Source: Zeaxanthinibacter sp. PT1 (GTDB lineage: Bacteria > Bacteroidota > Bacteroidia > Flavobacteriales > Flavobacteriaceae). Taken from it: a DNA stretch of 64,000 bases. The notes beneath the pieces are model-generated. The model was not told where the DNA came from and made no database searches. It was given only the letters and a program-made list of their open reading frames with translations. The stretch is taken from positions 1 through 64,000 of the forward strand of contig NZ_JAQPCN010000003.1 in the NCBI RefSeq assembly GCF_028464225.1. The letters run 5' to 3'. The position numbers and the translations under genes were made by a program. Each line of letters begins with the position of its first letter. Position 1 is the stretch's first letter. Shown here one piece after another: positions 17,041 through 23,857 of this stretch.

Positions 17041-17607
17041 TCACGGCTGATTCTTGATGCTTTCGGCAAGCAGTTTTTTGGCCCTGAGCAACTTTACTTT
17101 AACATTATTGATGGGTTCTCCTAACTTATCGGCAATTTCGGCATAAGGGAGTTCGTGAAAGTAGCGGAGGTTGATAACTTCCTGGTAATGTGGCTTAAGA
17201 GATTTAATGTGCTGTAGCAGGTTGGCTAATTGCTGTTCGGTTATGAGACGATCCTCCGCACTTGGTGCATCGTCCAGCACACTCTTGACAGCGTCGTGGT
17301 TAGCATAGCTCGAATTTTCAAAAATGTTCCGTTTCTGCTTTCTCAGCAGGTCTACATGCAGATTTTTGGAAATGGTAAAAAGCCAGGTTTTAAACTCGAA
17401 ATTCTCCTTGTAGGTGTCTATTTTATCAAAAGCTTTGGAAAAAGTCTGTATGGTGATGTCCTCGGCATCATTCTCATTTTTAGTTCTTTGCAGCTGGAAT
17501 CCATAGACCTCGTTCCAGAATCTATCCAATAGTTGGCTGAAGGCCTTTTGGTTGCCCGATTTGGCCTCTTGGATAATCGATTTTAATGACTTCTCTGTAT
17601 ACTGCAA
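17041..17607 (-). CDS. ECF-type RNA polymerase sigma factor
   Basis: The 188-aa protein has region 2 (AFSQLLDRFWNEVYGF, NDAEDITIQTFSKAF, FKTWLFTISKN) and region 4 (INLRYFHELPYAEIADKL), the layout of extracytoplasmic-function sigma factors. No ATG or GTG precedes region 2, so a TTG at 17607 is the best start; homologues begin at about this point. No anti-sigma gene is adjacent. The upstream neighbour, 36 bp away in the same direction, is a small Cys-rich membrane protein, which may be co-transcribed. Target genes unknown. Confidence 0.9.
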   Translation of the reverse strand: MQYTEKSLKSIIQEAKSGNQKAFSQLLDRFWNEVYGFQLQRTKNENDAEDITIQTFSKAFDKIDTYKENFEFKTWLFTISKNLHVDLLRKQKRNIFENSSYANHDAVKSVLDDAPSAEDRLITEQQLANLLQHIKSLKPHYQEVINLRYFHELPYAEIADKLGEPINNVKVKLLRAKKLLAESIKNQP

Positions 17608-17643
17608 ATTGTTGTTTTCGAAGCTGTGGACAGGAGGGTTTTC

Positions 17644-17847
17644 CTAATCCAGGACGGTATCTTTTTTGCATTCCTGTTCTTCGGGAAGTTTTCCGCAAAA
17701 ACCACAGGCTTCACCATCCTTGTTAAGGAATGGGCTCTGGCTGGCACAGGTGCCTGCGAATTCACCGTCTTTTTTTGACCATATCTTAATGGCTATACCT
17801 GCAAATGCTACTGCTAACAGGCCTATAGTAAGAAATATCAATTCCAT
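17644..17847 (-). CDS. Small cysteine-rich membrane protein, conserved in Flavobacteriaceae
   Basis: This 67-aa protein consists of one N-terminal membrane helix (IFLTIGLLAVAFAGIAI), a basic turn (KIWSKKDG) and an exported or cytoplasmic tail with four cysteines (CASQ, CGFCG, ECKK). The CGFCG motif recalls a redox or metal-binding pair. Comparable small proteins labelled membrane or secreted protein occur in many flavobacteria; no function is known. It sits between an anti-sigma operon terminator and the orphan ECF sigma gene, all on the minus strand. A link to redox or metal stress sensing is speculative. Confidence 0.78.
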   Translation of the reverse strand: MELIFLTIGLLAVAFAGIAIKIWSKKDGEFAGTCASQSPFLNKDGEACGFCGKLPEEQECKKDTVLD

Positions 17848-17867
17848 AGTCAGACTTTATGCAAAGA

Positions 17868-17895
17868 TATAAAATAAAAGGCCCCTTGCGGGGCC
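17868..17895 (-). terminator. Intrinsic terminator of the sigma/anti-sigma operon
   Basis: GGCCCC-ttgc-GGGGCC hairpin at 17880-17895, followed on the minus strand by a T-rich tract. It is 21 bases after the anti-sigma stop codon. Confidence 0.75.
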
Positions 17896-17916
17896 TGTAA
17901 ATTCATTATTGTTGCC

Positions 17917-18675
17917 TTAATAACTAATATTGGCAACGATATTCTGTACGGTTGGGGCAATATTCCCGCCTTCCGGCTCTATAGTGATATAGCTTACCGC
18001 ATTTTCCGCATAGGGAAGGGCTCTTAATTTTTCTTTGTCATCTGCACTTTCAATAACCCCCAGGTTCAGCATCTCGCCATTTACCTCGGCCCACATCTGG
18101 TAGCACTGGTTCTCAGGGAGTTGCGGAAGACTCTGTACATTGATGTACGAGAGTTTTTTTACCGGGTTAATATAAGCCATGGCCTTCAGGTCTTTGGCCT
18201 TTTTGTTACCCTTGATAGAAACCTTGCGTGTCTGTGGATTGTTGAGAACGATGAATTGGTTCCGCACATCTTCCAGTTGCTGTTTCATATCGGCTTCCAG
18301 GTCCTGGATCTTGGTGTTCACGATCGCATTTTCCTGGTGTAAGTTCTGGTTCTGGTTGTAGAAGAAATAAGCAGAGGCTGCGAACATCACGGCAGATATA
18401 CTGGCTGCGATTGCGAATCTCCTGAATTTTCTCCTGCCTGCATCCTGGGCTTTGATTTTCTGTAAGATCCGGGCTTTTAAGCCTTCCGGAGCCTTTAATG
18501 CATGCATTTTGGCGTATGCCTCTAAATTGCTCTGCAATTCAGCATAAGTCTCCCTTACTTCCGGGTACATGGCGATGTACCGCTCTACTTGTAAAGTCTC
18601 CTCTGTGGTGGTGTTGCCAAGGAGGTAACTTTCCAGTAGGTCAGTTTCCAGGAAAAGGCGAATTTTCTCTTTCAT
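17917..18675 (-). CDS. Anti-sigma factor (RskA-like)
   Basis: The 252-aa protein starts at ATG 18675; a TTG one codon upstream is less likely. The N-terminal cytoplasmic part carries LLESYLLGNTT and VERYIAMYPEVRE, the anti-sigma domain pattern, then one membrane helix (RFAIAASISAVMFAASAYFF, about 85-104) and a periplasmic coiled coil with a C-terminal RskA-type domain (QCYQMWAEVNGE, TIEPEGG). It begins 10 bp after its cognate ECF sigma gene, so it should bind that sigma factor at the membrane and release it on an envelope signal. Confidence 0.9.
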   Translation of the reverse strand: MKEKIRLFLETDLLESYLLGNTTTEETLQVERYIAMYPEVRETYAELQSNLEAYAKMHALKAPEGLKARILQKIKAQDAGRRKFRRFAIAASISAVMFAASAYFFYNQNQNLHQENAIVNTKIQDLEADMKQQLEDVRNQFIVLNNPQTRKVSIKGNKKAKDLKAMAYINPVKKLSYINVQSLPQLPENQCYQMWAEVNGEMLNLGVIESADDKEKLRALPYAENAVSYITIEPEGGNIAPTVQNIVANISY

Positions 18676-18685
18676 CAAATTGGTT

Positions 18686-19252
18686 TTAAAACGTACTACA
18701 TATAACTATGATCAGGGCCATGCTGGTACCGTACAACTTCTTAAGTTCTCTTAAGCCGATCTTAAGCCTGGACTTGATCGTACCTAGTGGAATATCCAAT
18801 TCGTCACTGGCTTCCTGTTGGGTCATACCTTGAAAAAACAAGGCATCCAGTACGATCTGGTATTTGCTTTCGATTTTGTCAAGATTCTCACGGACATCCA
18901 TGAGATCGGGGCGTAAGCTGTGGACTCCTAGGTTATATACGTCAGAAACATCAATTTGGATCTCCTTATCATTTTTTGTGTTTACGCTCCTCAGTTTATC
19001 GATGGCCGTGTTACGTGTAATCCGGAATAGCCAGGTGAAGAGTTTGGCTTTAGAGGCATCATAGGAGTCTGCTTTTTTCCAGATTTTCACAAAACTTTCC
19101 TGTACAACGTCCTGTGCCATTTCTTCGTCACGTACTACCTTGTGAGCAACTCCGTAAAGGGTATCACCATAGTGTTCATACAACAGGGAGATGGCTTTAT
19201 CGTTGCGCTCCTGCAGTAGTTCTACAATATGTTTTTCCAGTAGTGTGCTCAT
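18686..19252 (-). CDS. ECF sigma factor paired with RskA-like anti-sigma
   Basis: This 188-aa SigK-like sigma factor has region 2 (AISLLYEHYGDTLYG, AQDVVQESFVKIWK, LFTWLFRITRN) and region 4 (GMTQQEASDELDIPLGTIKSRL). The last residues (MALIIVICSTF) are a hydrophobic tail after region 4. It is the first gene of a two-gene operon with the anti-sigma gene 10 bp downstream. No promoter of the TAnnTTTG type was found upstream, which would fit autoregulation by the sigma factor itself, but this is inference. Confidence 0.92.
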   Translation of the reverse strand: MSTLLEKHIVELLQERNDKAISLLYEHYGDTLYGVAHKVVRDEEMAQDVVQESFVKIWKKADSYDASKAKLFTWLFRITRNTAIDKLRSVNTKNDKEIQIDVSDVYNLGVHSLRPDLMDVRENLDKIESKYQIVLDALFFQGMTQQEASDELDIPLGTIKSRLKIGLRELKKLYGTSMALIIVICSTF

Positions 19253-19432
19253 TCCTCGGTACGGTCTCTAAAAAAAATGCCAGAGATGGCATCCAATATC
19301 ATCTTTGGCGTCGTATATAGGGTAACGCTAATTTATAAAATTGATTGTTATTAAACTGATATCTCAATTTTTAATTAGAAGAATGTGCAACTGGTAATTG
19401 TACATTTAGTTTTTGGTTAGTTTGGTTTGGTA

Positions 19433-19465
19433 TAACCCCCGGAAGATAATTTCGGGGGTTATTTT
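19433..19465. terminator. Hairpin terminator in the murB-sigma gap
   Basis: TAACCCCCG and CGGGGGTTA form a strong stem around an A/T-rich loop. The T-rich tract (ttattttgttt) follows on the plus strand, where no gene ends; on the minus strand it lies 64 bases after murB. It may serve murB in the minus direction or end a small plus-strand transcript. Confidence 0.55.
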
Positions 19466-19525
19466 GTTTATACCGTAGCCATACCTCCTACTTATGATAT
19501 TGCTGTTCCCGGGCTAAGGTCAGCA

Positions 19526-20545
19526 TCAGTCACCAATAATATTGACTTCCGGACTTATGCAGATACCAAAACGGTCTTTGACGGTGTCTTGTATCTTATG
19601 GGCCAGGTCTATGATCTCTTTACCGCTGGCATTACCATGGTTCACCAGGACCAGTGCCTGGTTCTTATGAACCCCGGCATCCCCATATCGCTTCCCTTTA
19701 AAACCACACTGCTCTATCAGCCACCCGGCAGGAATTTTATAGGCGGTTTCTGAAACTTTGTAGAAAGGCGCATCCGGGTGCTTTTGATGAAAGCCCTTAA
19801 AAACATCCGCGTCAATGACCGGGTTCTTAAAAAAACTTCCGCTATTGCCTAATTCTGCAGGATCGGGTAGCTTCTTACGCCTGATGGCGATAACGGCCCT
19901 GGAAATGTCCTGTATACTGGGATCAGTAATACCCATAGCCTCTAACTCGGCCTCTATGGCCCCGTAAGAAGTATTTAAGCGGTGGTTGCGAACGCTCAGC
20001 TCAAAATTAACCGAGGTGATCACAAATTTTCCTTTGGCTTTATTCTTAAAGATAGATTCCCTGTAGCCAAACTCGCAATCTTCTTTTGAAAATCGCTGAA
20101 GTTTCCCCGTCTCTATTTCTATGGCTTCACAGCTGTGAAAGACATCCTTCAATTCTACCCCGTAGGCGCCGATATTCTGGATGGGCGCCGTTCCTGTATT
20201 GCCGGGAATCAGCGAGAGGTTCTCAAGGCCGCCCAGATCGTGCTGCATGGTCCACAACACCAGATCATGCCAGTTCTCGCCCGCCATGACCTTTAGGACC
20301 AGCCGATCTCCTTGTCGTTCAACTTCGCTAACACCCTTCAGGTTTATATGCAGGACCAGGGCCTCCACATCAGAGACCAGCAGCATATTACTGCCTCCCC
20401 CGAGAATGAATTTATCAGGATATTCGTCCAGTGCCAGGGCAAGTTGTAATTCCTCGACAGAATTGACCGAGATAAAATACCTGGCCTTGGCATCTATCCC
20501 GAAGGTATTGTATGGTCGCAGGGATATGTTTTCTTGTGGTCTCAA
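19526..20545 (-). CDS. murB: UDP-N-acetylenolpyruvoylglucosamine reductase
   Basis: The 339-aa flavoenzyme reduces UDP-GlcNAc-enolpyruvate with NADPH to UDP-MurNAc in the cytoplasm, the second committed step of peptidoglycan synthesis. FAD-binding motifs LGGGSNMLLV and LSLIPGNTGTAPIQNIGAYG, and catalytic-domain motifs FGYRES, GSFFKNP and PAGWLIEQCGFKG, place it in the short-loop (type I) class. No ATG is available; a TTG at 20545 gives the normal N-terminus (ENISLRPYNTFGI) and overlaps by four bases (TTGA) the stop of the upstream aminotransferase, so translation is probably coupled. Confidence 0.93.
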   Translation of the reverse strand: MRPQENISLRPYNTFGIDAKARYFISVNSVEELQLALALDEYPDKFILGGGSNMLLVSDVEALVLHINLKGVSEVERQGDRLVLKVMAGENWHDLVLWTMQHDLGGLENLSLIPGNTGTAPIQNIGAYGVELKDVFHSCEAIEIETGKLQRFSKEDCEFGYRESIFKNKAKGKFVITSVNFELSVRNHRLNTSYGAIEAELEAMGITDPSIQDISRAVIAIRRKKLPDPAELGNSGSFFKNPVIDADVFKGFHQKHPDAPFYKVSETAYKIPAGWLIEQCGFKGKRYGDAGVHKNQALVLVNHGNASGKEIIDLAHKIQDTVKDRFGICISPEVNIIGD

Positions 20546-21735
20546 GATTTTTTATAAACGTTCAGAGCCTCTTTCAGAATGTTGACCGCCTTGAGCAGCT
20601 GTTCCTTTTCCAGGACATAAGCGATCCTGATCTGGTTCTTGCCAAGGCCCGGGGTCGCATAGAACCCGGCTGCCGGGGCCACCATAACGGTTTCCCCACT
20701 TAACTGGAAAGATTCCAGTAGCCATTGGGCAAAATCGTCAGCATCCGCTATAGGCAATTCGGCTATACAGTAAAATGCACCCTGTGGTTTTGCTACCTTG
20801 ATACCCTCTATATCTTTCAGGGCATCCAGCAATAGGTCACGGCGTTCTACGTATTCTTCGATCACATCATCAAAATAGCTTTGAGGTGTATCTAAAGCTG
20901 CCTCGCTGGCTATCAACGCAAAAGTTGGCGGGGATAACCTGGCCTGGGCAAATTTCATTGCAGTTTTAATGACCATGGTATTCTGGGAGATCAGGCATCC
21001 TATCCTGGCGCCGCACATACTGTATCTTTTAGACACAGAGTCGACCACTATAGCATGCTCCTCCAGCCCTTTTTCCTGTAGTATGGAATGATGCTTTTTA
21101 CCCTCATAGGTAAACTCCCTGTAAACTTCATCTGCGATGAGATAAAGGTCGTGTTTCTTGACCAGGGCAGCCAATTGTTCAATTTCTTCCTTGCTGTAGA
21201 GATAACCGGTAGGGTTACCCGGGTTGCAGATCAGAATGGCCTTGGTCTTCGGTCCTATCGCTTCTTCAAAAGCCTGGATAGGAGGTAGAGCGAAATTGGT
21301 GTCTATCCCTGATACAACGGGAACAACTTTGACCCCGTTAGCCGTTGCGAAACCATTATAATTGGCATAAAACGGCTCGGGGATGATGATTTCATCACCC
21401 ATATCAGTGACTGTTCCCAAGGCAAAGGCTAAAGCTTCAGAGCCCCCGGTGGTCACAATGATCTCCGAAGCATTAATATGTACTCCTTGTTTCTTATAAT
21501 ACCCTGCCAATTTTTCCCTGTAGGTGTCCGAGCCTTCTGTCCGGCTGTATTCCAGCACTTCAAGGGTATTATTCTTTACAGCATCTAGTGCAACTTTGGG
21601 CGTCTTGATATCTGGTTGACCGATGTTGAGGTGTATCACCTTGACCCCCTTCTTTTTAGCGTTTTCCGCGTATGGGACCAATTTACGTATAGGGGATTCC
21701 GGCATAGACTGCCCTTTCCTGGAGATGGAAGGCAT
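20542..21735 (-). CDS. Class I/II pyridoxal-phosphate aminotransferase
   Basis: This 397-aa protein is a fold-type I aminotransferase of the aspartate/aromatic class. Visible motifs are LNIGQPDIKTP, GGSEAL (phosphate cup), ICNPGNPTGY, ADEVYREF with the Asp that contacts the PLP nitrogen, and the Schiff-base lysine in DSVSKRYSMCGARIG. The substrate cannot be deduced; aspartate or branched/aromatic amino acids are plausible. ATG 21735 is chosen because the frame upstream contains no conserved sequence. It heads a two-gene unit with murB (4-bp overlap). Confidence 0.9.
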   Translation of the reverse strand: MPSISRKGQSMPESPIRKLVPYAENAKKKGVKVIHLNIGQPDIKTPKVALDAVKNNTLEVLEYSRTEGSDTYREKLAGYYKKQGVHINASEIIVTTGGSEALAFALGTVTDMGDEIIIPEPFYANYNGFATANGVKVVPVVSGIDTNFALPPIQAFEEAIGPKTKAILICNPGNPTGYLYSKEEIEQLAALVKKHDLYLIADEVYREFTYEGKKHHSILQEKGLEEHAIVVDSVSKRYSMCGARIGCLISQNTMVIKTAMKFAQARLSPPTFALIASEAALDTPQSYFDDVIEEYVERRDLLLDALKDIEGIKVAKPQGAFYCIAELPIADADDFAQWLLESFQLSGETVMVAPAAGFYATPGLGKNQIRIAYVLEKEQLLKAVNILKEALNVYKKS

Positions 21736-21887
21736 AGGTATATATTTTAGGCAAAAATGAGAAATCATTACCTAATGGGCAACAGTACCTCCCAATAATT
21801 TGACCATTCATCCGGAATGTTAAATGTCTACCCTTCGTGAGCGTAAATTGCTTATATTTAGTATGTAACACCCTAATATTTAAACGG

Positions 21888-23222
21888 TTGCGATATTTTT
21901 CTCTATCTGGACTGCTGATGGCACTTCTGCTCCCGATCCTGGTTTTCGGGCAGATTTTTTCTTTGCCTGATGGGGACCAATCGTCAAAGGTGAAATTTGA
22001 ACTGATCAACAATCTTATTGTCGTTCCTGTCGAAGTAAACGGTACCCCCTTGTCCTTTATCCTGGACACAGGGGTGAACAAGCCAATTATATTCAGTATT
22101 ACGGACCAGGATTCCGTTTCCTTGAATAACGTTCGTGCCATCACCATCAGGGGGCTTGGCGAAGGTGAGCCCATCGAGGCACTGAGTTCTGTCGGGAATG
22201 AATTTCGCATAAAAGACATAGTAAATCCCAATCAGCAGGTCTACGTTGTCCTGGATCGCGACCTCAATTTTAGTACAAGCCTTGGGATCAATGTACACGG
22301 GATCATAGGTTATGATCTTTTCCGTGATTTTGTGGTGGAGATCAATTACTCGGCACAACATATAAAATTCCACGATCCCAGGTATTACCAAAAAAAGAAG
22401 TCGAAAAGAAGCGAAACACTTCCGCTGACCATTATAGATAATAAAGCCTACCTGGATGGGGCAGTTGTTTTTGCCAATGATAAGGAGGTTGCTGTCAATT
22501 TGCTGGTAGATACCGGGAGTAGTGATGCCGTATGGTTATTCCAGGACCTGGAAAAGGGCCTTGGAGTGCCCGACTCATATTACGAGGATTTCCTGGGTAA
22601 AGGTCTGAATGGAGATATTTTTGGCAAAAGGACTAAGGTAGAGAAGGTGAGAATCGGGAGTTTTGTACTGGCAGATGCTAAGGCGGCTTTCCCGGAAATG
22701 AATTCCTTTTCTTCGATCAAAGATCTCGGCAACAGGAACGGCAGCCTGGGAGGAGAGATCCTCAGGCGTTTTAACGTGGTATTCGATTACCGGGCCGGGG
22801 AAGTGACCCTGAAAAAAAACAACCTGTTCCGGGAACCCTTCCGCTATAACTTAAGCGGTATAGAAGTGCAGCATAACGGTATGCGCTATGTAGCCGAAAG
22901 CCTGGCAGATGCCAGTGGTGTCGCATACCAGGAAGACGATTCTTTTGGAAATGTACAGTTATTGCTGGAAAACAGGACACGACTGAGCCTGGTTCCGGAA
23001 ATTATTGTTTCCACCATTCGTGCAGGTAGTCCTGCCGCTGAAGCGGGGTTGCAAGAAGGAGATGTCATACTGGCCGTGAATGGAAAACCGGTGCACCGGT
23101 ATAAGATACAGGAGATTATACAAATGCTGAATGAAAGAGAAGGAAAACAAGTGCGTGTACTCATAGAACGATACAATAAAGACCTGCTATTCTCCTTTGT
23201 TTTAAAAAAGTTGTTTGAATAG
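21888..23222 (+). CDS. Retropepsin-like aspartyl protease with C-terminal PDZ domain
   Basis: About 444 aa starting from a TTG at 21888, directly before a signal peptide (LRYFSLSGLLMALLLPILVFGQ); a GTG start at 21837 would add 17 residues, and ATG 21918 is also possible. Two retropepsin-like domains follow, each with its own catalytic motif: ILDTGVN near residue 60 and LLVDTGSSDAVW near residue 210, then a PDZ domain (about 350-440, IVSTIRAGSPAAEAGLQEGDVI). The two halves could form an intramolecular active site, as in pepsins. It is exported. Substrate unknown. It is divergent from the aminotransferase-murB unit and ends at a hairpin terminator. Confidence 0.85.
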   Translation: MRYFSLSGLLMALLLPILVFGQIFSLPDGDQSSKVKFELINNLIVVPVEVNGTPLSFILDTGVNKPIIFSITDQDSVSLNNVRAITIRGLGEGEPIEALSSVGNEFRIKDIVNPNQQVYVVLDRDLNFSTSLGINVHGIIGYDLFRDFVVEINYSAQHIKFHDPRYYQKKKSKRSETLPLTIIDNKAYLDGAVVFANDKEVAVNLLVDTGSSDAVWLFQDLEKGLGVPDSYYEDFLGKGLNGDIFGKRTKVEKVRIGSFVLADAKAAFPEMNSFSSIKDLGNRNGSLGGEILRRFNVVFDYRAGEVTLKKNNLFREPFRYNLSGIEVQHNGMRYVAESLADASGVAYQEDDSFGNVQLLLENRTRLSLVPEIIVSTIRAGSPAAEAGLQEGDVILAVNGKPVHRYKIQEIIQMLNEREGKQVRVLIERYNKDLLFSFVLKKLFE

Positions 23223-23250
23223 AAAAACCGGCCCAATGGCCGGTTTCGTT
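23223..23250. terminator. Bidirectional terminator between convergent genes
   Basis: AAACCGGCC-caat-GGCCGGTTT, a perfect 9-bp stem with flanking A and T runs, between the stops of the aspartyl protease (+) and the DUF1573 gene (-). Confidence 0.85.
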
Positions 23251-23270
23251 TTATATATATAATTGTAAGT

Positions 23271-23660
23271 TTACTTGCTGCCTTCAGGCATAACTTCCCC
23301 TTTGATCTTCAGAACTTTTGTGGGGGTGTCTGCATTAGAAATCACCGTTACAGCTTTCCTGATAGGGCCTACACGGTTTGTGTCGTACTTCACCTGGATC
23401 TCTCCTGTTTTCCCTGGCATAATTGGTGCTTCGGGTTTCTTTGGGATAGTACATCCGCAACTGGAACTCACTTTAGAGATGATCAGTGGAGCCTCTCCTG
23501 TATTGGTGAATTCGAACACTCGGATCCCATCACTGCCTTTTGCGATTTGGCCATAATCCACAGTCTCGGCTTTAAATTCGATTTTTGCGGTTTTTTCCTG
23601 CGCCTGAACGGCAAAGGTAAGTAGGCTGACAAAGGCAAGAATAACTACTTTTTTCATCAT
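23271..23660 (-). CDS. DUF1573 secreted protein
   Basis: The 129-aa exported protein starts at one of two adjacent ATGs (23660, 23657), giving a signal peptide (KKVVILAFVSLLTFAVQAQ). The mature part has the DUF1573 pattern: TVDYGQIAKG, FEFTNTGEAPLIIS, SSCGCTIPKKP with the conserved SSCGCT, and KVLKIKGEV, an immunoglobulin-like ASH/HYDIN-type fold. Function unknown; the family is very abundant in Bacteroidota envelopes. It has a complete promoter upstream and a strong terminator downstream, so it is probably monocistronic and well expressed. Confidence 0.9.
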   Translation of the reverse strand: MMKKVVILAFVSLLTFAVQAQEKTAKIEFKAETVDYGQIAKGSDGIRVFEFTNTGEAPLIISKVSSSCGCTIPKKPEAPIMPGKTGEIQVKYDTNRVGPIRKAVTVISNADTPTKVLKIKGEVMPEGSK

Positions 23661-23680
23661 ATTTCGTTTTGGGTGAATTT

Positions 23681-23711
23681 CAAATGTATATGTTTTGCTA
23701 TGAACATCCAA
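23681..23711 (-). promoter_or_regulatory. Bacteroidota promoter of the DUF1573 gene
   Basis: On the minus strand TTG (23711-23709), 20 bases, then a perfect TACATTTG (23688-23681). The start codon follows 20 bases later. Confidence 0.75.
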
Positions 23712-23857
23712 AATTCTTTTGTTATCTACTAACGTTACTTATTTTTGTTTCGTATTTCAAAAATGGGATAATTCCCATGTTTTCCCGCCATCCTTGCGAT
23801 GAAACGGAAAATTTTGCGTCATACGCAGGTCATTAAAACAAAAACCATACCGTAAAC

